This document shows positions 1-9,497 of a stretch of 64,000 nt of DNA, piece by piece; the first letter of the stretch is position 1, and every line of letters begins with the position of its first letter. This DNA comes from Methylomarinum vadi (GTDB taxonomy: Bacteria > Pseudomonadota > Gammaproteobacteria > Methylococcales > Methylomonadaceae): NCBI RefSeq assembly GCF_000733935.1, contig NZ_JPON01000001.1, positions 2,340,501 through 2,404,500 of the forward strand, read 5' to 3'. Under the pieces are notes generated by a model. It made no database searches and was not told the DNA's origin. It saw only the letters and a list, made by a program, of their open reading frames with translations. The position numbers and the translations under genes are program-made.

Positions 1-84
1 GCCCTCACTGACGCCGCCGGTGCGCAGCGTGGTAACGGCATGAACATGAGCCGGTGCCGGCCAGTCGGCTTCAATCCAATTCAT
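1..84 (-). CDS. pgeF: PgeF/YfiH purine nucleoside phosphorylase-like (laccase-domain) protein, N-terminus only
   Basis: The ATG lies at 84-82 on the minus strand and the frame stays open to the window edge. The 28 visible residues begin MNWIEADWPAPAHVHAVTT and continue LRTGGVSEG, which is the usual start of the YfiH/PgeF (DUF152) family. The start overlaps the end of rluD by 14 bp, and rluD-yfiH is a common gene order in Gammaproteobacteria, so the two are probably co-transcribed. Family members are periplasmic or cytoplasmic multicopper-fold enzymes acting on purine nucleosides or correcting peptidoglycan precursors. The catalytic part is outside the window. Confidence 0.8.
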   Translation of the reverse strand, partial: MNWIEADWPAPAHVHAVTTLRTGGVSEG

Positions 85-1015
85 CTTCCGCCAACACACT
101 TAACAATTGCTGCATGTCCGCCGGCAACGGCTGCTCCCATTCGCAATATTCTCCGCTCACCGGATGCTCCAGCCCCAACTTGGCCGCATGCAAAGCTTGG
201 CGCTTGAAATCGCGCAAAGCCTGCGCCAGCTTCTCGCTACATCCGGCCGGCAGTTGAAATCGCCCACCGTAAACTTGGTCTCCGACCAAGGGATAATTGA
301 TATGGGCCATATGCACCCGGATTTGGTGCGTACGGCCCGTCTCCAATTTGACCCTGATCAGTGTATGCCGTTTGAAACGCCGTTCTAGCCGGTAGTGTGT
401 CACGGCCGGCTTGCCGTCCTCTCTGACGGCGTTGCGCTTGCGGTCCACCGGATGCCGGCCGATCGGTTCATCGATCGTGCCGCCGGCGGTCATCCAACCC
501 TTGACCAAGGCCAGATATTCGCGGTTGATGCTGCGTTCCTGTAATTGCTCGGTCAAACTATGATGGGCCTGCAATGTTTTTGCCACCATCAATAAACCAC
601 TGGTGTCTTTATCCAGGCGATGTACGATGCCGGCGCGGGGCAATGTGTTCAGATTCGGGTCATGGTTGAGCAGCGCATTGACCAAAGTACCATGCCAATT
701 GCCTGCGGCCGGATGTACGACCAATCCGGCCGGTTTATTGACGATCAAGATGGATTCGTCTTCATAGACGAGATCCAGCGGAATATCCTCGGCCTCATTC
801 TCCAGAACCACTTCCGCCTCGGCATCCAGCCTGATCTCCTCGCCGCCGACCAATTTGTCCTTTGCTTTCAGTGTGCGGCCGTCGACCAGCACCCGTCCGG
901 ACTTGACCCAGGTTTGCAGTTTGCTGCGCGAATAGTCCGGAAACATTTCCGCCAAACACTGATCCAGACGCATTCCCGCTAGCTCATCGGGGACAATTGC
1001 CGTTAATATAGCCAT
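71..1015 (-). CDS. rluD: 23S rRNA pseudouridine synthase RluD
   Basis: This 314-residue protein is the usual length for RluD, which isomerises uridines 1911, 1915 and 1917 in helix 69 of 23S rRNA. An S4-like RNA-binding domain occupies about residues 12-75 (MRLDQCLAEMFPDYSRSKLQ). The RsuA/RluA catalytic domain follows, with the family motif HRLDKDTSG at 132-140; Asp135 is the expected nucleophile. I chose the ATG at 1015 over an in-frame TTG at 1021. It is divergent from bamD across about 95 bp, which is the arrangement seen in E. coli (rluD/bamD), and its end overlaps pgeF. Confidence 0.95.
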   Translation of the reverse strand: MAILTAIVPDELAGMRLDQCLAEMFPDYSRSKLQTWVKSGRVLVDGRTLKAKDKLVGGEEIRLDAEAEVVLENEAEDIPLDLVYEDESILIVNKPAGLVVHPAAGNWHGTLVNALLNHDPNLNTLPRAGIVHRLDKDTSGLLMVAKTLQAHHSLTEQLQERSINREYLALVKGWMTAGGTIDEPIGRHPVDRKRNAVREDGKPAVTHYRLERRFKRHTLIRVKLETGRTHQIRVHMAHINYPLVGDQVYGGRFQLPAGCSEKLAQALRDFKRQALHAAKLGLEHPVSGEYCEWEQPLPADMQQLLSVLAEDELD

Positions 1016-1111
1016 ATCCAACTGTTTTTAAGTTATACTCGCCTGTGGCGATAAGCCCGGGCTTTAAAAAATCACAAAAAACCCGCTATATTACAACGTG
1101 CTGTCATTAAT

Positions 1112-1954
1112 ATGCGATTTCTTTTCATAAAAATTTTATTTCTTCTAACCTTACTGACCCTGCTGCCGGGCTGCGAAACATTGAAGAATTTGCAATCGGG
1201 CGACTCCGGTTCCGATGCCGAATACACCGGCTGGGACGCCAAACAATTCCATGAAAAGGCGCGAGCCGCCATGGAGGCCGGCAATTATCAAAAAGCGATC
1301 AAGCTCTATGAAACGCTGGAAGCGCGTTATCCGTTCGGCGATTATGCCGCGCAAACCCAACTCGATGTCGCCTACGCCTATTACAAAAACGACGACCCGG
1401 AAGCTGCCATCGCCGCCGCCGACCGTTTTATCAAAATTCATCCCAGAAATCCCAATGTCGATTATGCCTATTATTTGAGAGGCTTGGTCAATTACAATCG
1501 CGGCATCGGCTTTCTCGACCGTTTTCTGCCCACCGACGCCTCGCAACGCGACCCCGGCAACGCCCGCAACGCCTACGATAACTTCGCCGAACTGATACGC
1601 CGGTTCCCCGACAGCAAATACGTGCCCGATGCGAAACAGCGCATGATTGCGCTGCGTAACAATCTGGCCATGTACGAAGTTCACGTGGCGCGCTTTTATA
1701 TGAAACGACGCGCCTATGTCGCCGCCGCCAATCGCGCCAGCCATGTCGTGCAAGAATACCAACGCACGCCGGCCGTCCCTTATGCCCTGCAAATCATGCG
1801 GCAGGCCTATACTAAACTTAACCTGACCGACCTGGCCGCCGATGCGGAGCGGGTGTACAAGCAAAACTATCCCGACGGCCCCCCGGTGAAAGAAAGCGAA
1901 GGCGAGAAAACTTTTGTCGAAGCGCTTTGGGACAGCATTGGTTTCGACGAATAA
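1112..1954 (+). CDS. bamD: Outer membrane assembly lipoprotein BamD (ComL)
   Basis: This 280-residue lipoprotein is an essential part of the BAM complex that inserts beta-barrel proteins into the outer membrane. The N-terminus is a hydrophobic signal ending in a lipobox (LLPGC, Cys21). The rest is a run of TPR helices, including the typical YEALEARYPFG-like repeat (YETLEARYPFGDYAAQTQLD region, about residues 66-85) and AYYLRG further on. Length and divergence from rluD match the E. coli neighbourhood. The gene is likely expressed from its own promoter in the 1022-1111 gap. Confidence 0.95.
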   Translation: MRFLFIKILFLLTLLTLLPGCETLKNLQSGDSGSDAEYTGWDAKQFHEKARAAMEAGNYQKAIKLYETLEARYPFGDYAAQTQLDVAYAYYKNDDPEAAIAAADRFIKIHPRNPNVDYAYYLRGLVNYNRGIGFLDRFLPTDASQRDPGNARNAYDNFAELIRRFPDSKYVPDAKQRMIALRNNLAMYEVHVARFYMKRRAYVAAANRASHVVQEYQRTPAVPYALQIMRQAYTKLNLTDLAADAERVYKQNYPDGPPVKESEGEKTFVEALWDSIGFDE

Positions 1955-1968
1955 CACAAGGTCGAGCG

Positions 1969-3198
1969 ATGAGGGGAAAACAGAGAACGCTTTTTAACAA
2001 ATGGCAATTACTGTACCTCCTCATCGCTCCGGCACTCGCCTGCGCCCACCACCCCGCTAACGCGCCCCCACTGTTTCAAAACCGCTTTTTCACCCTCTCC
2101 CAAGACAATTCATTGCTGTGCGCGACCAGCGACAACCAATATAAACCCATCGCAGAACTGCGCCAGGTCATCGCTTATTACGAAAAGGACGCGGCGGATC
2201 TGCGTTCCCATTCCGTTGCGGTATTAACCGACCACACCCACCCGCGTCATTTGGAGGATTTGCAGGAATTTCGCGAAGATTGCGCCGGTCGTTCGTCGCC
2301 CGATCTGTGTGTGCTGGAGAAATATTGGGACAGCGAGGAAGCGGCGCTCAGGGCCCTGGCGCTATTCTACGACACCAAGACCATCATCAAGCACAGCGAC
2401 GATTACCGCATTCCCCGTTTTAAGGACGACCATCTGCGCGTCTTCGAGAAAGGCATCCGGAAGATTCCGCCGTTCCTGCGGCAAACGATCAGCCGGGCAA
2501 AACCGATGGAACGATTGGAGCAAGCGATAGAAAAAGTTCCGGCGCATATACAAAGCCTGATCAAGGAGGCGTTCCCGGAAGATTACGGCACCAGCGTCTG
2601 GACAGATCACACCCGCCCGTTGATGATCGTACCGGGCACCGGTTTCAGGGGGGAAACGGTCGCGCAAGTGTTCAGCGGCCAGAATATGATCATCTTCACG
2701 ATCAAGGCCTTCGACAAGGCCAAGGATGGCAGGATGTACCGCGACATTAACTTAAAATACCTGGTTGACTTCCGCCTGCCCATCCTGATTCATGAAATCG
2801 CTCATACCATCGACAACTTCCATTTCTGGAACGGCACCGACGATCTGTACTTCTTTTACTGGTACCGCAAGATGTCCACCGACAATGCCACAGCGAAATT
2901 AATCCTGAATGCTAAACTGGCGCTATGGCCGTCGAAATGGTTCGAAGCCTTCGAATATTTATGGGAAGTCAATGAAGGCCGCTATAACGGCAGAATCCAG
3001 GAGAAATTGGCCGAACTGGTGGCGCAATATGTGCTGATTCCCGAACGATTGAAGCAAAGTTCGCCGGTCGCGTATCGATGGTTGCGGGACGACGTCTTTC
3101 ACGGCCTCGAATACCAAGGCTACGACACCTGTTCCAGCCCGGTTACCAAACCGCTCAACCTGTGGGAAGACGCCATCGCCAAGGTCCTTGGCCAATAG
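1969..3198 (+). CDS. Putative secreted zincin-like metallopeptidase, family not recognised
   Basis: The protein has 409 residues when started at the ATG 1969, which follows an AAGG-type ribosome site and starts 15 bp after bamD; a longer frame from 1927 would overlap bamD and is less likely. The N-terminus is basic then hydrophobic and ends ALACA, so a cleaved signal peptide is likely. A zinc-site motif HEIAHTID sits at 275-282, and a second acidic residue in AELVAQYVL (Glu349) fits a gluzincin-type third ligand. The middle region is rich in charged helices. No named family is evident to me. Placement directly after bamD suggests an envelope role, but that is only context. Confidence 0.6.
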   Translation: MRGKQRTLFNKWQLLYLLIAPALACAHHPANAPPLFQNRFFTLSQDNSLLCATSDNQYKPIAELRQVIAYYEKDAADLRSHSVAVLTDHTHPRHLEDLQEFREDCAGRSSPDLCVLEKYWDSEEAALRALALFYDTKTIIKHSDDYRIPRFKDDHLRVFEKGIRKIPPFLRQTISRAKPMERLEQAIEKVPAHIQSLIKEAFPEDYGTSVWTDHTRPLMIVPGTGFRGETVAQVFSGQNMIIFTIKAFDKAKDGRMYRDINLKYLVDFRLPILIHEIAHTIDNFHFWNGTDDLYFFYWYRKMSTDNATAKLILNAKLALWPSKWFEAFEYLWEVNEGRYNGRIQEKLAELVAQYVLIPERLKQSSPVAYRWLRDDVFHGLEYQGYDTCSSPVTKPLNLWEDAIAKVLGQ

Positions 3199-3213
3199 TC
3201 ACCGGGTTTCGAT

Positions 3214-4479
3214 TTACCAGACCCAGAGCCAAACCGCAATTCCGCCGCCCATAACGCTGCCCGACAAAGGCAGCCCGACGCGAATACCAATTTGGCGTCC
3301 ACCGATAAAAGTTGCCATCCCGCTTTTTATCAGGTTGTTGACGCTAGCCGCGATAATGATGCCGGTCACCGCTATTTGCACTGCCAAATCATCCTGACTC
3401 ATACGCGCCAGCGATAATGTAATCGCATCCACGTCCGCCACGCCCGAAGCGGCGGAGAGCGCCAAAACCCCGGCTTCGCCGAACCAATTCTGTAAAGCTT
3501 TTCCAAGCAACATAACGATGGCCAGCAACAAGCCGAAACTCAGCGCCGTGGTTAATTCCAAGGGATTTTTCAAAGGCACCGACGCGACCGCTTTCTTGTG
3601 CGATGCCAGCCGCCAATAACACAGTGCCGGCAGATAGCAGATCAGCGCCATCACCGCCGCCGGCACCAACAGTAACTTGAATAAATCGGGATTGATCAAA
3701 CTCGCGACCAGCAACATGCGCGGAAACATGGTTCCGCAGGCGAGCAACACCCCCATCGCCAGTATCGATGCCATTGCTCCGTCGCGATAACGCGACAACC
3801 GGGAAAAGTGCAACGTGAGCGCGGTGGACGAGGCCAAGCCGCTGAACAAACCGGTAAAGAGAGATCCCCGTTTCGCGCCGCCGATCTTGATGGCAAAATA
3901 ACCGACAAACGAAATGGTCGCGACCAATACCACCATCCACCAGATCGTATAAGGATTTAGGGCTTGCCAGGGACCATAACCCTGATTCGGAAAAATCGGC
4001 AATAGCACCACCGAAATCAGTAACAGTTTGATTCCCGCTCTCAGCTCGTTGCCTTCCAAATGACTCACCCAACGATGCAGCAACGGCTTGTAACTCAACA
4101 GCATCGTCGCCACCACCGCCGACGCCGCGGCAATCGCTATTTCCCCGCTTGCCGCCAGCGCGCCCAGAAAAAAGGTCAACAACGCCGCAATCAGACTTGT
4201 GATGCCGACATCTTTCCCCTTACGCATATTGACCACATAAGCCACGGTCAGCATGCCCGCCAACCCGAGGAATACCAAACCCAAGACCAGCGAACCGAGC
4301 TGTTCCGTCAGCAAGGATGCAACTCCGCCCAACAGGCCGATCAAGCCGTAGGTGCGCACTCCAGCGATGCGGCCGCCTTCCTCCGCCTCGCGTTCTTCCC
4401 AGCCGCGCTCAAGGCCGATCATCAGACCGATGGCCAGAGCGACGCTTAAAAAATAAAAAGCTTGTTGAGTCTCACTCAT
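3214..4479 (-). CDS. MgtC/SapB N-terminal plus DUF4010 integral membrane protein
   Basis: This 421-residue polytopic membrane protein begins with an MgtC/SapB-like segment (ALAIGLMIGLERGWEERE, then RTYGLIGLLGG) followed by a DUF4010-type C-terminal half with many hydrophobic helices and a motif SAASGVADVDAITLSLARM near residue 340-360. I count roughly 11-13 hydrophobic segments. Family members are inner-membrane proteins of unknown transport function. It converges with the zincin gene, leaving 15 bp between stops. The 5' side faces the btuB riboswitch region. Confidence 0.8.
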   Translation of the reverse strand: MSETQQAFYFLSVALAIGLMIGLERGWEEREAEEGGRIAGVRTYGLIGLLGGVASLLTEQLGSLVLGLVFLGLAGMLTVAYVVNMRKGKDVGITSLIAALLTFFLGALAASGEIAIAAASAVVATMLLSYKPLLHRWVSHLEGNELRAGIKLLLISVVLLPIFPNQGYGPWQALNPYTIWWMVVLVATISFVGYFAIKIGGAKRGSLFTGLFSGLASSTALTLHFSRLSRYRDGAMASILAMGVLLACGTMFPRMLLVASLINPDLFKLLLVPAAVMALICYLPALCYWRLASHKKAVASVPLKNPLELTTALSFGLLLAIVMLLGKALQNWFGEAGVLALSAASGVADVDAITLSLARMSQDDLAVQIAVTGIIIAASVNNLIKSGMATFIGGRQIGIRVGLPLSGSVMGGGIAVWLWVW

Positions 4480-4744
4480 GTATTTGCCATGTATTGTTCG
4501 ACAGATAATAGGTATAACAATACATCAGACGATGGGCTTAGCAAAAATTCGAGCGATATCGTGTAAAAAAATCATTTAGCCGACTTGCTTGGGGACGAAT
4601 TGCTATTTTTTCTCACTCATTAAAACATTTATATAGCGCGCAAAGTGTGAGTGTATTTTGGATGTTATTACATCGTTGCAAACGTCCCCTCTATTCTCTC
4701 AACCTTGACTTTATTTGTTGACTCTCTATAATTCGCCTCTTGCT

Positions 4745-4930
4745 TTCTGGTGCCTGGTGACTTCATCACAGGCTTAAAAGGGAAGCCGGTGCGTTGTTCG
4801 ACAACAAGGCCGGCGCTGCCCCCGCAACGGTAGATAAGTAAAAGAACCGTCATATGCCACTGTGTCCGAGGATATGGGAAGGCGATAGTTTTGGCTTCCG
4901 CCACTTATGAGCCCGGAGACCTGCCTGAGA
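4745..4930 (+). promoter_or_regulatory. Cobalamin (adenosylcobalamin-type) riboswitch
   Basis: The leader shows the conserved cobalamin aptamer blocks in the right order: GGTGCCTGGTGA near 4750, GGGAAGCCGGTG at about 4780, GCTGCCCCCGCAACGGTA (B12-box region) at about 4815, ATGCCACTGTG at about 4855, GGGAAGGCG at about 4876 and AGCCCGGAGACCTGCC at about 4910. It ends about 120 bp before the btuB start, so it probably shuts off btuB and btuM when cobalamin is plentiful. The upstream 4480-4744 stretch is AT-rich and should hold the promoter. Confidence 0.95.
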
Positions 4931-5052
4931 GTATCTCGGTGCAGCGGAGGGCTGTGTACGAAAGCGACAAGGCCATTCCCTTTTGTCTTTTCCTCATTCC
5001 TTCCTCTGCGATTATTTCAGCTTTCGTTTGCGCGGGCGGCGCAGAGGATATA

Positions 5053-6855
5053 ATGTATAAAGTTTATTTCAGCACGTTCTTGTTGGCCGGAATCAGTCCG
5101 GCATTGGCCGACGAATCGGTCCAGCTCCCTAACTATGTCGTCACGGCTACACGGGCCGACATTCCCACTAACCAGTTGTCGGCGGCCACCACCGTTTATA
5201 CCCGTAACGATATCGAGCAATATCAGGTCAACACATTGCCGGAACTGCTGCAACGCACCACCGGCATCGATATGACCCAGAACGGCGGCATGGGCAAAAA
5301 CACCAGTGTTTTCATGCGCGGCACCAATTCCGATCATGTCTTGGTGCTGATCGACGGCATCAAAGCCGGCTCGGTTACGAGCGGCACGTCACCGTTTCAA
5401 TACCTGCCAGTCGATCAAATCGAACGCGTCGAAATCATACGCGGGCCGCAATCGAGCCTGTACGGCTCCGAGGCCATCGGCGGCGTGATCCAGATTTTCA
5501 CGCGCAAAGGCAAACAACAGGCAACGCCTAGCATCACGCTCGATGCCGGAGGCGGCAATTACGATACCCTGCAAACTTCAGGCTCGATCAGCGGCAAATG
5601 GCACAAGGCCTGGTACACCCTTTCCGCCTCGCATATCAATACCCAGGGCTTCGATGCCCGCGAACCGACCAGCCGGGTCGATGATCCCGACAACGACGGT
5701 TATTACAACACCGGCCTCAACGCCAAGCTCGGGTACCGTTTCGACAACAACGCCGAAATCGAAGCGTTTTATATGAGGACGGAAGGACGCACCGATTTCG
5801 ACGGCACCCCGAACAAAACCGAATTCGTCAATCAGGTGGTCGGCCTATCCGGAGCGGCGGATATAACCGATATCTGGCATTCGACGTTACGGCTGGGGCA
5901 AAGCCGCGACGATAACGATAATTTCGCGCCGGACGGTTCTTTTTACAGCCGCTTCGGCACCACCCGCTGGAACGTCAGTTGGCTGAACGAATTGCAATTG
6001 GCCGACGACCATCAATTGGTGCTCGGTTCCGATTACCGCCTGGATGAAGTCGATAGCAGCACCGATTTTACCGAGAGCGAACGCTATGGCGTCGGCATCT
6101 TTGGTGAATTACACAGCCGTCTGTTCGAGCGTCACTACATCAACGCCTCGCTGCGCTGGGACGAAAACGAAGCCTTCGGCGACTATGTCACCGGCAGTTT
6201 CGGCTGGCGTTTTAACTGGGACTATGGAATCAGCGCTTTCGCTAGTTTCGGCAATGCCTTCAAGGCCCCGACATTCAACGAACTGTTCTGGCCGAACACC
6301 GGCTTCGGCGGCGGCAATCCCAATCTGGAACCCGAGGAATCGACCACCTTCGAAGCAGGCCTGGCCGGCGCTCATGACTGGCTGAACTGGGAAGTGCGCG
6401 CTTACCACACCAATATCGATAACCTGATCGCTAATTGGCCGCCGGAAAATATCGACAAGGCGCAAATCGACGGCATCGAAACGGAAATTGGCGCGAAGAT
6501 TCTCGGCTGGCACAACAAGCTAGGATTTCAGCTATTGAGCCCCAAAGACCGCATCACCAACAAACGGCTACCGCGCCGGGCCGAGAAAATCCTGACTTAC
6601 GACCTGTCCCGCTCATTCGAGGCGATCGATGTCGGCGCCAGCATTTTGGCGCGCGGCGACAGTTTTGACAATAGCAGCAACAGCACCAAGGTGGCAGGGT
6701 TCGTCACAGTTGATCTGAGGGCCGCTTATCATTTCGACCGGCACTGGCGCATCAGCGCCAAACTGAAGAATCTGCTGGATAAACAATATCAACTCGCCGA
6801 TACTTATAACACTGCGGATAGAAACTTTTTTGTATCGATTCATTATAATAACTGA
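5053..6855 (+). CDS. btuB: TonB-dependent vitamin B12 outer membrane receptor BtuB
   Basis: The 600-residue product starts at ATG 5053 behind AGAGGA; the same frame is open upstream into the riboswitch, which is not coding. A signal peptide (about residues 1-19, ending SPALA) is followed by a TonB box-like PNYVVTATR, a plug domain with SVFMRGTNSDHVLVLIDG and ERVEIIRGPQSSLYGSEAIGG, and a 22-strand barrel region ending in a short aromatic-rich strand. It imports cobalamin into the periplasm using TonB energy. Riboswitch control and the following btuM gene support the B12 substrate. Confidence 0.92.
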   Translation: MYKVYFSTFLLAGISPALADESVQLPNYVVTATRADIPTNQLSAATTVYTRNDIEQYQVNTLPELLQRTTGIDMTQNGGMGKNTSVFMRGTNSDHVLVLIDGIKAGSVTSGTSPFQYLPVDQIERVEIIRGPQSSLYGSEAIGGVIQIFTRKGKQQATPSITLDAGGGNYDTLQTSGSISGKWHKAWYTLSASHINTQGFDAREPTSRVDDPDNDGYYNTGLNAKLGYRFDNNAEIEAFYMRTEGRTDFDGTPNKTEFVNQVVGLSGAADITDIWHSTLRLGQSRDDNDNFAPDGSFYSRFGTTRWNVSWLNELQLADDHQLVLGSDYRLDEVDSSTDFTESERYGVGIFGELHSRLFERHYINASLRWDENEAFGDYVTGSFGWRFNWDYGISAFASFGNAFKAPTFNELFWPNTGFGGGNPNLEPEESTTFEAGLAGAHDWLNWEVRAYHTNIDNLIANWPPENIDKAQIDGIETEIGAKILGWHNKLGFQLLSPKDRITNKRLPRRAEKILTYDLSRSFEAIDVGASILARGDSFDNSSNSTKVAGFVTVDLRAAYHFDRHWRISAKLKNLLDKQYQLADTYNTADRNFFVSIHYNN

Positions 6856-6925
6856 ATGGAGTCGCCATGGAGGGCGTGACCTAACCGTCTTACCCGATTT
6901 ATCAATTTAACACTGAGGATTCATT

Positions 6926-7510
6926 ATGCTAAGCAAACTACTCCCCGCCCAACTCAAACCCGGCGCATTCGCCCTGATGGTTGTCATGGCCGCGACCCGC
7001 ATTCATCATTACGGTGGCCCCGTGTCGTTACCGGACGCCTCGGTGGCGGTATTTTTTCTGAGCGGTTTATGGTTCGGCGGCATCACGCTGTTCGTCGCCC
7101 TGTTGGTCGAAGCCGCAGTATTGGACTATATCGCCATCGGACATCTCGGCGTCAGCGGCTATTGCGTTTCGCCCGCTTACGTCTTTTTGATCGCGACCTA
7201 TGGTGCGGTTTGGTTCGGAGGCCAATATTGCAAACGTTTTACCGGCCATAACGCTTCTCACTTAGCGATAAAATTCGCCATTTTGATTGCTTCCGTTTCG
7301 ATGGGCTTTTTGATCTCCAACGGCAGTTTCTATCTGTTATCGGGCAGATACCCCGACAGCAACTGGGCCGAATACATAAACCGCGTCATGATGTATTACC
7401 CCCCTTATTTGAAATATGCTGTCGTTTACGTCCTCGGCATTTACGGCGTGAGCCGGTTATTCAAGCTGTTAGCCGCTACGGCGACGGAAAAGGAATCTCC
7501 TAAAGCTTAA
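6926..7510 (+). CDS. btuM: BtuM-type cobalamin inner-membrane transporter
   Basis: The protein has 194 residues with about five to six hydrophobic helices, matching the short solitary S-component-like BtuM family described in Proteobacteria. A cysteine at residue 80 (GVSGYCVSPAY) sits exactly where the characterised Thiobacillus denitrificans BtuM uses Cys80 to ligand and decyanate cobalamin. A SD-like GAGG precedes the ATG. It lies 70 bp after btuB under the same riboswitch, so outer-membrane and inner-membrane B12 uptake appear to be co-regulated. No ECF module genes or BtuCDF genes are nearby. Family assignment is by recall and context. Confidence 0.75.
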   Translation: MLSKLLPAQLKPGAFALMVVMAATRIHHYGGPVSLPDASVAVFFLSGLWFGGITLFVALLVEAAVLDYIAIGHLGVSGYCVSPAYVFLIATYGAVWFGGQYCKRFTGHNASHLAIKFAILIASVSMGFLISNGSFYLLSGRYPDSNWAEYINRVMMYYPPYLKYAVVYVLGIYGVSRLFKLLAATATEKESPKA

Positions 7511-7841
7511 TCGCCCAAATCAAGCAACCGCTTCGACAGCAGTACACACAAGGACGTGTTCACTCCCTCCCAAGCAGCCTATGCCGCAAGCCGATTCGAG
7601 CGGTAAACGATTCGTAAACTAGCAAAAATCAACGCCTGACAAGCCGCCATATCTTCAATAATTGTTGCCGATTGCTACCCTCTACATTTCCTATTGTCTA
7701 CCCAAGCCAAAAAACATTACACTAGCTAGGGATAAAATCTAATAAAGCGAACAACCGTTTAAGCTAAGGAATGCTGCGCAGGCGGACACCTTCGGCTTTA
7801 TCGGATCGCGACTCTCTCAACAACGGCATTGTCTTCCCTAG
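7511..7841. other. Intergenic stretch between btuM and the IS1380 element
   Basis: About 330 bp with no ORF having a ribosome site. It ends in the CTAG target duplication (7838-7841) of the IS element. I see no clear terminator for the btuB-btuM transcript. Confidence 0.5.
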
Positions 7842-9423
7842 CCCGGATATTTCATCAGTCCCTTGAAACCCTATCGAAACCCTCATTTGTTTTAAAACAT
7901 GCGATCGTAAGGAGAAATTGAGCGGTCAAAAAGGGAATTAAGCATTGATTTCCGTTTTTCAGGCGCAACTTCCCCTTACCCCATTGTTTATCAGCGTGCC
8001 GGGCACAGCACTCTGTTTGTACTAATCAGGGCACAGGCGCTGACAAACGGATTTAAACAGGGATTGAAACGGATACTGACTGCTGAACAGCAGTCGAATA
8101 CGACGGGTGTTACGAATGATGACGGCACCGATTTTAAACAATTTCAGGCGAATGGTGGCGCAAGTGGCTGTCGCTAGTTCGGTGTTGTTGAGGGCGATTC
8201 GGCGAATCGCCTGGATCAGGGTATAGGCCAAGGTGGATAACAGCAAACGAAACTGATTCGGCCACCACAGGCTGCAACTGGTGCGGTCGGCAAACAGATC
8301 CAACTGTTGTTCTTTAATCCGGTTTTCCATGTCGCCGCGGGCGCAATAAATTTGTTCATAAAGGCTTTGGGCATCGCCGTCCAGATTGGTTACGACATAG
8401 CGGGGATTACTCCCTTGGCTCATGTGTTCGGCCTTAAGAATGACACGGCGTCGGCGTTTCCAGGTGCCGGCTTTATAGTGGAAATCGGTAAAGAGACGCT
8501 GTTTCTGCTGTTCGCTTTGGAACTGTTGCCGGGCTTGTTCAATCCAGGGTTGGCTTAAGCGCGTTAAGCGTTTATTTTTGGCCAACCCGACAATATAGTG
8601 AACGCGATGCCGCTCGCACCAACTCAGCATCTTATGGCGACAAAAACCGCCATCGCCGCGAAACGTGATGTCAACGTCCGGCCAAGCCTGACGCAAGCGC
8701 CGAACCAGCAAAGCCAGAATCGCCCAACTATGCTTGGCGCCATCAATATTGCTGGGACGTAGATAACTGACCAAGCAGTGATGGCCGCAAAAGACATACA
8801 ACGGCAGGAAACAATAGTGCCGATAGTAGCCATGAAAAAAACGTCCGTCCTGTTCGCCATGAACCGGATCATCGGTGGCGTCGAAATCCAGGATCAACGA
8901 TTTCGGCGGTGTCTCATACGAAGCGATAAACTGCGCCACCAGTTCCTCATGAACGCGCCACATTAATTCTCGATCCGCCCGCTGTTCGAACCGGCACAAG
9001 GTCGATGGACTACTGAGGGTGCGATCCTGCTCCACCGCCGTCTGCAAGGCGATATCATTTCTGAGCGTGTCATGATCATTCAAATCCTCATACCCACACG
9101 CCAAGCCATAAACCCGTTGACGGAGCAGGTTGATCACAGAGTGTTGCACGCGGTCAGGGGCTCTGGCGTCAGGAATCTGCGCCGCTATCCGTTCGGTTAA
9201 TCCTAATTGCTGGTCAATCGCTCTTAACAACAGCACACCGCCATCACTGGTGATCGCTCCACCACTGAATTGGGCGTCTATTTTACGGCGTTTTAAGGGA
9301 GGAAATTCTATCTGAGCTGGAGTACAATTTGTCATGGGCAAGTTGTTGGTTAAATTCAATATAAGTAACTGAATTTTATCAAATATCAACAAACTTGCCC
9401 GCCTCTATCATGAAATATTCGGG
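7842..9423 (-). mobile_element. Complete IS1380-family insertion sequence, 1582 bp, CTAG target duplication
   Basis: The ends are imperfect inverted repeats: CCCGGATATTTCAT at 7842-7855 and the complement of CCCGAATATTTCAT at 9410-9423. Both are flanked directly by CTAG (7838-7841 and 9424-9427), a 4-bp duplication of the kind IS1380 elements make. The single transposase gene reads leftward. About 180 bp of non-coding DNA lies between its stop and the left end. Element size, target duplication size and transposase family agree, so this copy looks potentially active. It is the probable parent or sibling of the rearranged copy at 12835. Confidence 0.9.
8022..9335 (-). CDS. IS1380-family transposase (DDE)
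   Basis: The protein has 437 residues from the ATG at 9335 (MTNCTPAQIEF); an in-frame upstream ATG at 9392 also exists within the IS end. IS1380 hallmarks are present: an N-terminal GGAITSDGGVLLLRAIDQQLG block, the first catalytic Asp in LILDFDATDDPVHG, the second in FRGDGGFCRHKML, and the C-terminal YCARGDMENRIKEQQLDLF block holding the catalytic Glu. No frameshift or internal stop is seen. It differs at several residues from the second copy (for example EQDRTLSSPS here against EKDQTLGSRS), so the two are not a very recent duplication. Confidence 0.93.
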   Translation of the reverse strand: MTNCTPAQIEFPPLKRRKIDAQFSGGAITSDGGVLLLRAIDQQLGLTERIAAQIPDARAPDRVQHSVINLLRQRVYGLACGYEDLNDHDTLRNDIALQTAVEQDRTLSSPSTLCRFEQRADRELMWRVHEELVAQFIASYETPPKSLILDFDATDDPVHGEQDGRFFHGYYRHYCFLPLYVFCGHHCLVSYLRPSNIDGAKHSWAILALLVRRLRQAWPDVDITFRGDGGFCRHKMLSWCERHRVHYIVGLAKNKRLTRLSQPWIEQARQQFQSEQQKQRLFTDFHYKAGTWKRRRRVILKAEHMSQGSNPRYVVTNLDGDAQSLYEQIYCARGDMENRIKEQQLDLFADRTSCSLWWPNQFRLLLSTLAYTLIQAIRRIALNNTELATATCATIRLKLFKIGAVIIRNTRRIRLLFSSQYPFQSLFKSVCQRLCPD

Positions 9424-9497
9424 CTAGCGGTAACAATGGAGGTTCAAAGGCTCAGCCGAAGCAATCCCGCGAAAATTATAATTAAAAGGGGTGTGTT

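Noticed and set aside
4891-5052. Upstream in-frame extension of btuB
   Set aside because: It lies inside the cobalamin riboswitch and has no ribosome site; ATG 5053 follows AGAGGA and a signal peptide.
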